This document shows, piece after piece, positions 45,692 to 54,969 of a DNA stretch of 64,000 nt. Numbering within the stretch: position 1 is the first letter of the stretch; every line of letters begins with the position of its first letter. The DNA is from Caproiciproducens sp. CPB-2 (lineage in GTDB: Bacteria; Bacillota; Clostridia; Oscillospirales; Acutalibacteraceae), in the NCBI RefSeq assembly GCF_036287215.1, contig NZ_CP142860.1, forward strand, positions 2,914,001 to 2,978,000, written 5' to 3'. The translations under genes were made by a program, and so were the position numbers. The notes beneath the pieces were generated by a model. That model saw nothing but the letters and a program-made list of their open reading frames with translations. It did no database searches and had not been told where the DNA came from.

Positions 45692-45705
45692 AAACGCGTC
45701 CTTTC

Positions 45706-46038
45706 TCACATTCCAAGGATGCTCCAAACGTAGAGCGGTGCAGTCAGCGTGAACACGAGGCACACAAACAGGATCGCGGGGCCGCTCCATTCGAACTGGC
45801 CGTGCTTCCGATAGTCGAAATACGCCATACCCAGCTTCGCAAAGAAGAACACGGCCAGGATGAGATCAATCGCGGGGAACACGACATTGTTGACCACCTG
45901 TTTGATCTGGCCGGAAGCGTCGTTCCAGGTGCCTTCAATCGCCCCGGCCACATCTCCGGCGGCGAAGGCGGGCGTCGCCATGAGGATGCAGACGATGAGA
46001 ACGAGGCAGAGCATGGCAATCAGTCTTTTCTTTTTCAT
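45706..46038 (-). CDS. VirB2-like protein (DUF3852 type)
   Basis: This is a 110-residue protein. A signal peptide (MKKKRLIAMLCLVLIVCILM, then TPAFAAG) ends with an AFA signal-peptidase site. Two membrane segments follow: VFPAIDLILAVFFFAKLGMA and GPAILFVCLVFTLTAPLYVW. This is the layout of VirB2/TrbC-like subunits, the small cyclic or linear pilus or channel subunits. It lies 14 bases ahead of the 44792-45691 gene. Confidence 0.75.
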   Translation of the reverse strand: MKKKRLIAMLCLVLIVCILMATPAFAAGDVAGAIEGTWNDASGQIKQVVNNVVFPAIDLILAVFFFAKLGMAYFDYRKHGQFEWSGPAILFVCLVFTLTAPLYVWSILGM

Positions 46039-46065
46039 AAACTTTTAACCCTTTCGTTATAAAAT

Positions 46066-46089
46066 GGCCGCCGAGGATTCTCGGGGGCC
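46066..46089 (-). terminator. Terminator after the W-rich surface protein gene
   Basis: Ten-base arms (46066-46075 and 46080-46089, one mismatch) surround a four-base loop. On the minus strand the stem is followed by ATTTTATAA. It lies between the stop of the 46102-47859 gene and the VirB2-like gene, so it separates them or reduces read-through. Confidence 0.6.
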
Positions 46090-46101
46090 TTGTGTGTTTG
46101 C

Positions 46102-47859
46102 TTACGGATTTGCCGGGGCGATATGCCATTCCTCCCACAGGTTGCCTCGAATCGTGATGCTGTCCGTGAGATTCATGCTGAGCATCCCCGCGGGCGTCCA
46201 GCAGTCGAGGAGCCAGGTGTAGGGCGTATATGCGCCGTCCGGGAACCAGATTGGCGTGAAATGGGTGCGACGGTTATAGGTGGAATACCGGTTCTGTCTG
46301 AATGCGAACGAGGAGCCTTTTCCGATGATCGTCGGATCCAGCAGCCGCCAGTAGGTCTGATAGCCAAACTCCGGGAAATAGGTCACGGCGTTTTGTGCGG
46401 CGGTGACCGCAGCAGACTGGTTGGTGCGAACATGGGCGGTCACGCTTTCCTGAATGCCGTAGCCGCTCTTGGTGGTATTGCTGGCTGCAGTGGGCGATTT
46501 GTCGTCCGGTGTGACGTCCATCTGCGCGGTCAGCGTTGCCGTATAGCTGTTCCAGTCAAACTCCCACCAGCCGTGATCTTCCCACCAACCGCGATCCACC
46601 CAGTGATACCAATGATCCGTATGACTCTTTCCGTCCGCGTCGGTCCAGTGATCCGTGTGCCAGCATTTTTCCCAGTTGGGCACCCATTCCCAATTTTCGT
46701 GCCAACGCGGAGACCAAATGCCCCAGCTTGCCGAGGTTGCTTCCACGTTGGTCGGCACGGGGCTGGCTGCGTAGGCGTCGTTTCTGTCCGTGGCAATGGG
46801 ATTAGGCGGATCTTTACCGGCAAAATCGGTGATGTTGCAGACGACGGTGCTCTGCGCCGAACCGCCTCCCGTCACGGACACATCAATTGTGATGACGCAG
46901 GGTTCGGTCGGCGTGTGCCACCGCACCCAAACCAGTTGGCTGTCACCGTCCGGATAGTAGACATTGCTCACAGTATAGGTCGTCCCCTGAATGTTGAACC
47001 GGACACTGACGGGATTATCCGGATCGGACTGCCCGCCGCTGACCTCCACCGAAGTTATGACGTCGGTGTCTATGCGATACTCGTAATCAAAGGAATTCGT
47101 CACAGGTGACTCCGTCATGTCGTTAAAACGCACAACACCGATGCCGAGGGCTGAAATGATATCGGAATTACTGACCTTCTGCGTTGTACTGCCGCTCCAA
47201 GCCGGATATCCGAGGTCGGCCTTTTCCAGGAAAATAGCCAGCGGAAGGTTTTTGTGCGTCAGCGAGAGCATTTTGGCCCGCAGGCCGCCGTTGACCTGCT
47301 GATCGTAGAGAGCGGCTTCCGTGGCGGTCATGGCGTATTGCAAGCCGTTGAAAAAGAAATACGCGATTGGCTCAATGACGATTTTATACTTGCCGCCAAC
47401 AAGTGTTTCAAAATCAATCCCAACATATCCGGAGATCCCTCGTATCGTCTGCTCGTCTGTGAAATAACTACGGATGGCGTTGATGCTCGCAGGAAAAGAG
47501 CCGGATGAAATAATTCGCGGAAGTGATTGCGAGGGGTGAATGCAACTGTATCCACCGACTTTCGGCGAAAGCGAGCGTCCCCCGTTATAGGAGAGCTTGC
47601 ATACTTTTCCAAAATGGACAAGAGAAGTACCGGGATTCTGGTTGGTCAGATCAATAACGCTTCCGACGACAGCGTGTGTCTCCGCGTTTACCACGGAAAC
47701 GCGGACGCCGTCCATACCTGGGTTCCAATAGCTTGAGGAACTGCCTTCGCCCATGCCGCCACCTCCGCCGTCGATGTTCGGATCTCCTGTTGCGAAGGCT
47801 GGTACAGCGACGGATAGCAGGAGCAACACGGAGAGAAAGATCGTGAAGATTCTTTTCAT
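46102..47859 (-). CDS. Secreted ICE surface protein with a tryptophan-rich segment
   Basis: This is a 585-residue protein. A signal peptide (LSVLLLLSVAVPAFA) is followed by a Gly-rich stretch and beta-rich regions. Residues 379-436 hold 15 Trp and many His and Asp residues (WHTDHWTDADGKSHTDHW, WWEDHGWWEFDW). This is an unusual segment that could bind metal or carbohydrate. No membrane anchor or LPXTG is visible at the C-terminus. It sits in the transfer operon between two terminators and has its own GGAGG site. It probably acts at the cell surface during mating. Family unknown. Confidence 0.7.
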   Translation of the reverse strand: MKRIFTIFLSVLLLLSVAVPAFATGDPNIDGGGGGMGEGSSSSYWNPGMDGVRVSVVNAETHAVVGSVIDLTNQNPGTSLVHFGKVCKLSYNGGRSLSPKVGGYSCIHPSQSLPRIISSGSFPASINAIRSYFTDEQTIRGISGYVGIDFETLVGGKYKIVIEPIAYFFFNGLQYAMTATEAALYDQQVNGGLRAKMLSLTHKNLPLAIFLEKADLGYPAWSGSTTQKVSNSDIISALGIGVVRFNDMTESPVTNSFDYEYRIDTDVITSVEVSGGQSDPDNPVSVRFNIQGTTYTVSNVYYPDGDSQLVWVRWHTPTEPCVITIDVSVTGGGSAQSTVVCNITDFAGKDPPNPIATDRNDAYAASPVPTNVEATSASWGIWSPRWHENWEWVPNWEKCWHTDHWTDADGKSHTDHWYHWVDRGWWEDHGWWEFDWNSYTATLTAQMDVTPDDKSPTAASNTTKSGYGIQESVTAHVRTNQSAAVTAAQNAVTYFPEFGYQTYWRLLDPTIIGKGSSFAFRQNRYSTYNRRTHFTPIWFPDGAYTPYTWLLDCWTPAGMLSMNLTDSITIRGNLWEEWHIAPANP

Positions 47860-47883
47860 GGCGCCTCCTTTTTCGAAGAAAAA

Positions 47884-47903
47884 GCGCAGCCTTTCGGCTG
47901 CGC
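47884..47903 (-). terminator. Strong Rho-independent terminator after the DUF6550-type gene
   Basis: The stem GCGCAGCC/GGCTGCGC is perfect over 8 bp. On the minus strand it has a GAAA loop followed by TTTTTCTT. It ends the upstream Tad-side transcript or attenuates it before the W-rich protein gene. Confidence 0.85.
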
Positions 47904-47919
47904 CTGAGAAGCGGGGCTT

Positions 47920-48465
47920 TTAGCCCATGCTTCCGATTTTGTTTCCGTTTTCATAGATGCTGTTGTCCTCAACCACCTGATTGCCGCCGTCATTATCCAC
48001 ATATCCAAATCCCGGCACATAAACCTGCCCGCCTGAATTCGTGCTCCCGGCCTCTGGCTCGGACGGCTCTGTCACCGTGGTCTGTTCCTTTGTATAAGTT
48101 GGCGGCGTTTCCGCGTTCCGTTCCTCCTGCGGCACATCCTCGCCGGTGTGGTCGTCCGCGACGGTTGTGGGTTTTTCCGGCGTTTCCGGCTTCACGGGGT
48201 CTGCCTGGATTGTCTGCTCCGTGCCTTCGCTGTCCGCGCCCGTGCTGGGATCGGACGTCTCGCTTGCTGAGCTCTCCGAGATCTGGACGCTGGGCGTTTC
48301 CGTTTCAATGGTCATCTGCGGCGAGGTTTCAGAAGACAACGGCGTTCCCGGCGCGGGATCGACGGCGCACTTGCTGCCGAATTGTCCCGCGATCACTACA
48401 ACCAGTACCACGCAGGCCAGCGATCCCAGAACGATCAACCATGTGCGTTTTGTCTTATCTTTCAT
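47920..48465 (-). CDS. Secreted or anchored Ser/Thr/Glu-rich protein (DUF6550 type)
   Basis: This is a 181-residue protein. The start at 48465 (MKDKTKRTWLIVLGSLACVV) has AAAGGAGG ahead of it. One N-terminal membrane segment (WLIVLGSLACVVLVVVIAG) is followed by a long low-complexity outer part rich in Thr, Glu, Ser and Pro. The tail is VYVPGFGYVDNDGGNQVVED. The layout suggests a membrane-anchored extracellular spacer. It is conserved in this type of ICE, and its role is unknown. Confidence 0.7.
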   Translation of the reverse strand: MKDKTKRTWLIVLGSLACVVLVVVIAGQFGSKCAVDPAPGTPLSSETSPQMTIETETPSVQISESSASETSDPSTGADSEGTEQTIQADPVKPETPEKPTTVADDHTGEDVPQEERNAETPPTYTKEQTTVTEPSEPEAGSTNSGGQVYVPGFGYVDNDGGNQVVEDNSIYENGNKIGSMG

Positions 48466-48546
48466 AGAGTTTTGCCTCCTTTTTCTGCTCTCTTTGGTTA
48501 TCCCTCTAATTCGCACCCTACCATAGAAGAATGCGAAAGTCTATTA

Positions 48547-48578
48547 ATATTCCGAAGTTTTTCAAAACTTCGGAATAT
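48547..48578. terminator. 15-bp perfect palindrome at the end of the TadE/G-like gene
   Basis: Arms ATATTCCGAAGTTTT (48547-48561) and AAAACTTCGGAATAT (48564-48578) are perfect. The second overlaps the last codons and stop of the 48562-49191 gene. There are T-rich flanks on both sides but no long T run. It may end transcripts or protect the 3' end of the mRNA. Confidence 0.5.
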
Positions 48579-49191
48579 ATTTTGCCTGAACCCGAAGCTG
48601 CATTCGCAGGGGCGGCAGTACGGACCACGCGAAGCTTGTCGGCACTTCCAGCACCAGCGCCGCGTCCGCCAGATAACCTTCGCTCTCGCCGCTGGCCAGA
48701 CCGTTGTTGGAAAGGGTCACGGAAAGGCCTGAAACCGTGTACTCCAGTTTATCCCCGGCATAGCTCGAATAGGAATCCGTACCGGTGGAGGTCAGACCGA
48801 GGGTGGCGGCCAACTGACCGTATATATTGCCGGTATCGAGGCTTTCCGCCCAGGATTCATCATCAGTCGGTGCGTATCCCGCCGCATAGCCCTCGCGGAC
48901 GGCGTGATAGACGTCGTCGAAATTGTCGTTGATCGTGCTGATGACCGACTGCTGCACAGCGTCCCGGACGCCCTGGACGATGATGGTCACACGGAAATAC
49001 TCCGAAATGCCGCAGAAAATGAGCAGCAGGCAGAGCGTCACGGCGATGGTCATCGGAAATCCGTCGCCGCGCTTGCCCTTCAGCAGAGGATGCCGTTTTC
49101 CGTTCTGAACTACCTGCCTTTTTACCGGTTTATGGATCGCATCTTTGGCGCACTTGACAATGCGGAGGGGGTATGGGGTGATCTTGCTCAT
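48562..49191 (-). CDS. TadE/TadG-like pseudopilin of the Tad set
   Basis: This is a 209-residue protein. A basic N-terminus ends in KGKRGDGFP, followed by MTIAVTLCLLLIFCGISEYF. This is a prepilin-type motif (Gly-Asp-Gly before a hydrophobic helix) like that of the other pseudopilins nearby. The outer part is Ser/Thr-rich. It is probably processed by the peptidase at 54553-54966. The start overlaps the DUF4320 gene by four bases. Confidence 0.7.
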   Translation of the reverse strand: MSKITPYPLRIVKCAKDAIHKPVKRQVVQNGKRHPLLKGKRGDGFPMTIAVTLCLLLIFCGISEYFRVTIIVQGVRDAVQQSVISTINDNFDDVYHAVREGYAAGYAPTDDESWAESLDTGNIYGQLAATLGLTSTGTDSYSSYAGDKLEYTVSGLSVTLSNNGLASGESEGYLADAALVLEVPTSFAWSVLPPLRMQLRVQAKYIPKF

Positions 49192-49583
49192 TTCCAGTAC
49201 ACCTCCGATTTGCCTGTCGCCTGCGCTGTCAGATTCACCGGGAAGGAGCCAAGCCCCCCGAAGCCGATGTCCATCTTCAGTGTTGCCGTGACCGTCACTT
49301 CCTCATTGAGCTGGATTTGCCCGGTTCTTGACCAGCTCACTTTCGGCGAGATGCCCAGGCGCTCCGACAGGATCTCGGCTCGGGTACTGGTGGCGTTGCC
49401 GACCTGCCCTGTGATCTCGGCTTCCCGCACCAACTCAGTGGCGTAAGTATCCAGATTGTGCTTGGCGATGAAAACAGGCAGCACCTTCACGGCAAAACCG
49501 ATCACCAGCATGGCGCAGAGGATCAGCACGACCACATCGATGTAGCCCTCGCCGGGTTTTCCGGCTTTCAGCCTTTTCAACAT
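49188..49583 (-). CDS. DUF4320 pseudopilin-like protein
   Basis: This is a 131-residue protein. A short basic leader is followed by GEGYIDVVVLILCAMLVIGF, the same Gly-Glu-Gly-Tyr-Ile-Asp motif as in the Flp-type pilin at the interrupted site. An outer domain of about 90 residues is beta-rich. It is a candidate minor pilin. It lies 13 bases downstream of the TadC-like gene. Confidence 0.8.
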   Translation of the reverse strand: MLKRLKAGKPGEGYIDVVVLILCAMLVIGFAVKVLPVFIAKHNLDTYATELVREAEITGQVGNATSTRAEILSERLGISPKVSWSRTGQIQLNEEVTVTATLKMDIGFGGLGSFPVNLTAQATGKSEVYWK

Positions 49584-49596
49584 AGTTGATCCCCCC

Positions 49597-50478
49597 TTAA
49601 AACAGCATTGCCATGGAATTAAGGATCACCATGGCAAGCACAACAATATAGGTCAGCATGAAGCAGGCCAGCATGATAAAGCTGAACACGCGGATCTTGG
49701 GCGGGATCTTCGCCGCTTTTGCCTTGAGTCGCTGGAGCTCCTGCTGCTTGAGGTCATGGCTGAGCATTTGGAAATACAGACGTCCGTCGTCGCCGCGCAA
49801 TACGCCGATGAGTCCTCTCGTGATATCCGAGAGCATGGGCGAAGCGATTCTTCCCTCGAAGCGCACCAGCGCAGCCTCATAGGAGGACGAGCGCATATCC
49901 GCCGTGAGAACGTCGAGCTCCGCGGTGAACTCCGGCCCGGCGTGGTTCTTGTAATTCTCCAGAATGGTCAACACATCGCGGCTGGAAGCCAGCTCCTGCT
50001 CGATGGTGGCCACAAAGCGCGGCAGCTCCGAATCGATCTTGTCCCTCCGTTCCGCCACCTTTTCGTCCGCTTTGCGGGATTCCTTAAAATACGTGAGGAT
50101 GGTGAGCACGACGACCACCAGCGCCAGCAGAGGAAAGATGAGCAGGCACGGGATCGTCAGCAGGAGCAGGGCGCAGGGCTTGACGATGGTGTAAGCCGTG
50201 TAGACCTCCGGCGTCATGTCCATACTCGCCGCGTTCAGTATCCGCGCCATATGCGCCCGTTTATACTCGTCCATGCGGATATGCTTCGAGAGCTTGATAG
50301 CCCAGCCAAGAAACAGCGCGTCCAGCGACTTCATCCGCTTATGCTCCGCCTTGCCTGCCGACAGCAGGGCCTTCTCGGTGGAGAGCCGGGGCAGTTTCAG
50401 AATATCCGCTGCGATAAAGAACAGACCGGCGGCGAGGGCGCATCCGAATAAAAACAATAAGAATGTCACGCCCGTCAC
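49597..50478 (-). CDS. Tad pilus inner-membrane protein, TadC-like
   Basis: This is a 293-residue protein with a GspF/TadC layout. It has N-terminal and C-terminal membrane segments (TFLLFLFGCALAAGLFFIAA, CLLIFPLLALVVVVLTIL, ACFMLTYIVVLAMVILNS) and a cytoplasmic helical domain with ATIEQELASSRDVLTILENY. It forms the platform for the CpaF ATPase. The start overlaps the end of the TadB-like gene. Confidence 0.85.
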   Translation of the reverse strand: MTGVTFLLFLFGCALAAGLFFIAADILKLPRLSTEKALLSAGKAEHKRMKSLDALFLGWAIKLSKHIRMDEYKRAHMARILNAASMDMTPEVYTAYTIVKPCALLLLTIPCLLIFPLLALVVVVLTILTYFKESRKADEKVAERRDKIDSELPRFVATIEQELASSRDVLTILENYKNHAGPEFTAELDVLTADMRSSSYEAALVRFEGRIASPMLSDITRGLIGVLRGDDGRLYFQMLSHDLKQQELQRLKAKAAKIPPKIRVFSFIMLACFMLTYIVVLAMVILNSMAMLF

Positions 50479-51404
50479 CTCCTATACTCGATGGGTTGCG
50501 TCAGCTTTACAACAAAAGCAAAGGAAACGAAGATTGCGCCAGCGCAGACGGCGAGGACGATCTGGCCGGGGACGGTATGCATCAACGCGGCGTACCAATC
50601 CGCATTGATGAACTTGAGCAGCGGGACGTTCAATACCACCAGCGCCGCCATGGTGATGAATTCCTTCCGTGGACCGAATACGAGGTTTTCCAGCTCGCCG
50701 TTGACGATCCGCATATCTGAGAGCTTTGCGACGATAGGCGTTAGCGTGATCTTGAGCCCCCGGTCGTACTGGCAGGCCATCACCGCGTCGCACCATTCCC
50801 GGAACACCTCGTTGTCGATGGAGCCGCGAAGCTCCATGAGCGCGGCGTCCACATCCGGGTCGACGCGCTCGACTCTGTTCAGAAAGTTCCGGAACACGCC
50901 GCGGACCGGCTGGTTGAGATAGTTGATGTTTTCCTCCACGGCGGTGAGAAAGTCCTCGCTGCGGAGATATGCCGTGGTGATGATGGAAAGCGCCGTTTCC
51001 AGCTCCGAGGCGACGTCCTTCTTGAAATGTCCTGCGGTCAGCTCGATATACCAGAATGGGACGAACATCATGCCCACCGCCAGCACCGGCACAAGGAAAA
51101 AATTGCCAATAATGATGGCAACCGCCGCACCGATTGTGAACAGCAGCAGGGATGCGGCGCAGATCACCGGGAACCGGGTTTCTTTACCGGTGGCTTTCAG
51201 GATGACTTGCGTATCCTCAATTTCCCGACGCAGAAAGGATTTTTTCCTGCGGTGCGTGCTCTCGTTGATCTCTGTGCGGATACTCTTTGGCGCGGAGGTC
51301 AGGCGCTTGAATACGCCCTCGGTGAAGTCCATGGGCGAAATGCGGAAAGTGAGAAAAGCGCCGGCGATCATGCCGGCACAGGCGACTAAGAGTAATGTGG
51401 TCAA
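50475..51404 (-). CDS. Tad pilus inner-membrane protein, TadB-like
   Basis: This is a 309-residue protein with membrane segments at both ends (LLLVACAGMIAGAFLTFRI, LLLFTIGAAVAIIIGNFFLV and a C-terminal pair). A T2SSF helical domain includes LETALSIITTAYLRSEDFLT and RVDPDVDAALMELRGSI. TadB and TadC together form the inner-membrane platform. It overlaps cpaF by four bases. Confidence 0.85.
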   Translation of the reverse strand: MTTLLLVACAGMIAGAFLTFRISPMDFTEGVFKRLTSAPKSIRTEINESTHRRKKSFLRREIEDTQVILKATGKETRFPVICAASLLLFTIGAAVAIIIGNFFLVPVLAVGMMFVPFWYIELTAGHFKKDVASELETALSIITTAYLRSEDFLTAVEENINYLNQPVRGVFRNFLNRVERVDPDVDAALMELRGSIDNEVFREWCDAVMACQYDRGLKITLTPIVAKLSDMRIVNGELENLVFGPRKEFITMAALVVLNVPLLKFINADWYAALMHTVPGQIVLAVCAGAIFVSFAFVVKLTQPIEYRR

Positions 51405-52924
51405 GCGGTTGCCGCCTCCTTTCTTAGAAATGATTGCAGCTGCGTATCCGGCATGCCGTTGTCGACCAGCCGTCTTTGCAGGCTCTGTGAGATGTCCATG
51501 TCCCGTTCATGGTATCCCTCAATGGTGTAATTGCCATTTTCATAGTAGTTTTTGGTGATGTGATAGCGGTAAATGGGATTGTATCGCCGCGTCCCATCTG
51601 GCAGGATCTCACACTCCATGATCTCCATGAGGCGGCGCTGTTTGTTCTCAAGCTGTTTACAAAAAACCACCAGCGGATAAGCCTCGGTTACGTTGTCCAT
51701 GAGGGTCGCGTCGGACATATCTACGGCGCGCTTGCACAGGGAGACCATGCGGCGATAGGTGGCCTCGCAGGAGCTGGAGTGGATGGTGGTGAGCACGCCC
51801 ACGCCGGTTCGGGCCGCCTCCTGTGCCGCGTTTGCTTCCTCGCCGCGCATCTCACCCACAAAGATCAGGTCGGGGTTGAATCGGAGAGCAATGTCCAGCA
51901 GGCTGATCTGCGTGATGCGCTGACGGTCGTTTTCGCTGTCGCGGGTGAGCGTGTGAACGACGGAGTTGACCACTTGGCCATCCTTCTCCCGCACCAGCTC
52001 TATCTCACGGGAGCCGTTCTCGATGGTGAAAATACGCTTGTTATCCGGTATGGTGGTCAGAAGCCAGCCTGCCATGGTGGTTTTGCCGGAGCTGGTGGCT
52101 CCCGCCACACAGATGGAGATACCGTAACGCAGGCAGGCGGCAAGAAAATCCAGCATTTCATCCGTGGCCGTCCCGCCGTCCACAAAGTCGGCCTTGGTCA
52201 TGTTCTGCGGATTGACGATACGGATGGAGGCGGCCACGCCCACGTCCGCGTCCACTATCGGCGTTTTCAGGGCGGCGATGCGGATATTCTGGCTGAGCGT
52301 GCCGGTGACTACGGGGCTGGCGTTGTCCAGTATGACGCCGGAAGTGTGCAGCATGCGCCGGATGACGTTGATCGCATGATCCGGAGAGTCGAAGTGTTCT
52401 TTGAGCTTTTCCGACAGGCCGTTGGAATACTGGATCTCCACGTCCCGCCAGGAGTTGACGTCGATTTCTTCGATGCCGGAACCGAAGATGTATTTCGTAA
52501 GGAAGCCGTATTCCGCCATTTCGGAGTAGATGGTGTCTACCAGCTCGTCCATAGTCATGCCTTTGACGGCGATGCGCTTGTCCTGAATGTATTTTGCCGC
52601 GTATCGCTTGATTTGTTCCCGGCTGTCGGATTCTCCCGTCATCAGGGTGGAATAATTGGCCACGATATAGCCCTGTACCTCACGGCACACGTCGGGGAAC
52701 TCGCGGGAGTCATCCTCCGGCGTGAAGAAAAGAGAATGCACCCGTCCGGTCAACACAGGCTTACCCTCGGCAGGGGGTGCTTCTTCGCTGGGGATTGCGG
52801 TGAGGGCTGCTGGTGCGGCAATGGTTTCCACCGCTTTTTGCGTGTGCTTTTCCTCCAGATTTGGCACAGGCGTCGCCGGCGCTGCCGGTACGAATACGGA
52901 GGCGCTTCGTTTTTTCCCTAACAT
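51401..52924 (-). CDS. cpaF: Tad secretion ATPase CpaF/TadA
   Basis: This is a 507-residue protein. The N-terminal part is helical and Pro/Ala-rich. Walker [11 protein letters not shown] is near residues 274-283, followed by [14 protein letters not shown], and Walker [20 protein letters not shown] with the conserved Glu. The His box TTIHSSS follows. It is the motor of the Tad-type pilus. AGGAGG precedes the start, and the gene overlaps the CpaE-like gene by seven bases. Confidence 0.95.
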   Translation of the reverse strand: MLGKKRSASVFVPAAPATPVPNLEEKHTQKAVETIAAPAALTAIPSEEAPPAEGKPVLTGRVHSLFFTPEDDSREFPDVCREVQGYIVANYSTLMTGESDSREQIKRYAAKYIQDKRIAVKGMTMDELVDTIYSEMAEYGFLTKYIFGSGIEEIDVNSWRDVEIQYSNGLSEKLKEHFDSPDHAINVIRRMLHTSGVILDNASPVVTGTLSQNIRIAALKTPIVDADVGVAASIRIVNPQNMTKADFVDGGTATDEMLDFLAACLRYGISICVAGATSSGKTTMAGWLLTTIPDNKRIFTIENGSREIELVREKDGQVVNSVVHTLTRDSENDRQRITQISLLDIALRFNPDLIFVGEMRGEEANAAQEAARTGVGVLTTIHSSSCEATYRRMVSLCKRAVDMSDATLMDNVTEAYPLVVFCKQLENKQRRLMEIMECEILPDGTRRYNPIYRYHITKNYYENGNYTIEGYHERDMDISQSLQRRLVDNGMPDTQLQSFLRKEAATA

Positions 52925-53730
52925 CCTAACACCTCCTTCAGAATTCGATCCAGTTCCTTTCGGAACAGACGGCTATCCTTCATGGTGAGGTCGGCGAGGA
53001 GATTCCCGGAAAGGTACTGTTCCTCCAGTTCCTGCGAATAAGGCAGCTTAAAGGCCACCGTGCCCAGCACCTTTCCGATGTGCTCGGCGGCCTGCTGGGG
53101 CTTCACGTTCGACGCCACCTTGTACTGCTTGTCCGCGTCCCACTTGGTATCCTTGAGGAGCGGGAGCTGGCTGGAGAAATATCCAACGGATTTGAGGTCG
53201 CAGTTGGCGAGTCTCAGGACGCTGTCCGCCTCCATCAGCGCCACGGCAGAGAGGATGTCGTTGGAAATATAACTGCCGCAGTCCACAACGACATAGGGTG
53301 CAAGCTTCCGCAGCCCATCCAGCAGTTCTATGGCCTGCTGCTCCGTATAGGGAGGATAGGTGTATTCGTTTTCTCCTTTTTTCATTCCGAGTATCGTCAG
53401 ATAGGGCATCCGCTTATGGGTAACGCAGTTGTTTTTGATGAGCGCGTCGCTCATATGGGGCACGGCGAGGATGCCGCCGAGGGAGCGCTCACACTCCAGC
53501 TCCGAGGGCGGGCAGATGCAGGGCAGCATGGGCGCGGTCATGTCGCACAGGAGAAGCGCAACATTTTTCTTTTTGTCGGCGAGAGCCTTCGCTAACTTTA
53601 CAGCCGCAACGGTCTTCCCGCTGCCGGGGCTGCCCCAGACCGCAAGCATTCCGCCGCTTTCGGCCTGTACCTCCTGTTCCGGTTCATCGTTTGCGCCGCG
53701 GTGAAATATGCTTCTTTTCTTAAAGTTCAT
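52918..53730 (-). CDS. CpaE/TadZ-like ParA-family ATPase
   Basis: This is a 270-residue protein. P-loop GSPGSGKTVAAVKLAKAL is at residues 33-50. A deviant ParA-type protein follows (VALLLCDMTAPMLPC, VVVDCGSYISND). TadZ/CpaE proteins place the Tad machine at the right site in the cell. The start overlaps the end of cpaB (ATGA). Confidence 0.85.
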   Translation of the reverse strand: MNFKKRSIFHRGANDEPEQEVQAESGGMLAVWGSPGSGKTVAAVKLAKALADKKKNVALLLCDMTAPMLPCICPPSELECERSLGGILAVPHMSDALIKNNCVTHKRMPYLTILGMKKGENEYTYPPYTEQQAIELLDGLRKLAPYVVVDCGSYISNDILSAVALMEADSVLRLANCDLKSVGYFSSQLPLLKDTKWDADKQYKVASNVKPQQAAEHIGKVLGTVAFKLPYSQELEEQYLSGNLLADLTMKDSRLFRKELDRILKEVLGC

Positions 53731-54539
53731 CGGTTTGAAGCCGCCTCGCTTTCCAGCGAGTTCTCAGCGGCTGGATCAGTAACCTCGCTTTCATCTGTTT
53801 TTTCCTCCTGAGTGGGATAGAGCTTTTCAATCAGCTCGTCCTGGGCCGTGATGAACGCATTGGCGACGTCCTGCGTGCCGCGATAGACGAGCGTCAGGTG
53901 GATCTTCGCGTCCTGTTCCAGCTCGGCCAGCACCTTCGCCTGCTCTGGACGGACGAGGAAGGTCACGGTCGAGGGAAGATCTTTTTCATCCTCGTTTGTC
54001 GCTTCGCCAGTGTTGGCGTCATAACCGGTGGAAGCGGTCACGCTGATAACCTCCACGTACTGCAATTCGGGCGGCACGACGGTTTTACCGCTCTCCTGAT
54101 AATCCGCAACAAGGATCGAGACAATATCGCCGGATTTGAGCTTGCCGGAAAGGCCGGTGGCGAAGCTCTTGATCGTAACACTCATGGCCTGCTTGGTCCC
54201 GTCCAGATTGTAAAGGTAGGAGTTTTCGGCGGCAGGCGCGTCGGAGAGCTTGGACGGCAGGATATAATCGCCCGCGGCAAGGTCTGCCGCGGCGTACTTG
54301 CCCACGACGGACGCAGTGTCGTGCAGGACGTTGTCCGGCAGGTTGTACGCGCCGACCTCCACGGTCTGCACCATGTCCGCTGTGACCTGCTCCCCAGCGT
54401 CAATTGCCTTGGTCACGCGGACGATTTCTTCTTTCTGGCTGATGCTTCTGTTAAAAAGCGGCGTGATGCCGAAACAGATCACCAGCGCCGCAAGGATGCA
54501 GATGACGCCGACGACCGTCCGGTTTTTGAAAATACTCAT
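53727..54539 (-). CDS. cpaB: CpaB (RcpC) pilus assembly protein
   Basis: This is a 270-residue protein. An N-terminal signal/anchor (TVVGVICILAALVICFGITP) is followed by a SAF domain (KAIDAGEQVTADMVQTVEVG, then LAAGDYILPSKL). A domain with VRPEQAKVLAELEQDAKIHL and an acidic tail complete it. It is typical of CpaB in Gram-positive Tad loci, where it works outside the membrane. The gene lies 13 bases after the prepilin peptidase gene. Confidence 0.88.
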   Translation of the reverse strand: MSIFKNRTVVGVICILAALVICFGITPLFNRSISQKEEIVRVTKAIDAGEQVTADMVQTVEVGAYNLPDNVLHDTASVVGKYAAADLAAGDYILPSKLSDAPAAENSYLYNLDGTKQAMSVTIKSFATGLSGKLKSGDIVSILVADYQESGKTVVPPELQYVEVISVTASTGYDANTGEATNEDEKDLPSTVTFLVRPEQAKVLAELEQDAKIHLTLVYRGTQDVANAFITAQDELIEKLYPTQEEKTDESEVTDPAAENSLESEAASNR

Positions 54540-54552
54540 AAAATAGAGCCTC

Positions 54553-54966
54553 CTAAATCATGAAATATGCGGCGGTAAAGCCGACAGCGAGAAACGGGGC
54601 CAACGGGTAGCTTTCCGGCGCGGCCCCTTGTTTTCGAATTCGGCGGATGAGCTTATCGCCGAGGGCAAACAGCAGGAAGATGAAAAGCGCGAGAGTTAGA
54701 CCTGCCAGCCCCGGCCCAAGTCCCAGCACGAAGCCCGCGGCGGCGATGAGCATGGTGTCTCCTGCGCCGCCTCTGCCTCGGCCCGCCGCAAAGAAAAACG
54801 GGACCGCAAGGAGTAGTCCAAAAAGATTGGCGGGGCTGAAAGAAATCAGCCCCGCCAGAGTGAGAAGGATGCACGCGCTGTAAGGGATCGTCCTGCTGCG
54901 CAGGTCGGACACACCGGCGAAAACCAGTGGCCCAACAAACAGCAGGCCGCTGATCAGTTGCGGCAT
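54553..54966 (-). CDS. Type 4 prepilin peptidase (A24, TadV/CpaA-like)
   Basis: This is a 137-residue membrane protein with the two aspartates of A24 aspartic peptidases: SDLRSRTIP near residue 21 and GGAGDTML near 91. It has several hydrophobic segments. It should cleave the GEGYID-type leaders of the pilin and pseudopilins of this locus. It starts three bases after the stop of the chimeric pilin frame 54970-55200. Confidence 0.88.
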   Translation of the reverse strand: MPQLISGLLFVGPLVFAGVSDLRSRTIPYSACILLTLAGLISFSPANLFGLLLAVPFFFAAGRGRGGAGDTMLIAAAGFVLGLGPGLAGLTLALFIFLLFALGDKLIRRIRKQGAAPESYPLAPFLAVGFTAAYFMI

Positions 54967-54969
54967 AGA

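Noticed and set aside
51509..52921. 470-codon plus-strand frame opposite cpaF
   Set aside because: Antisense shadow of a strongly conserved ATPase gene with biased third positions.
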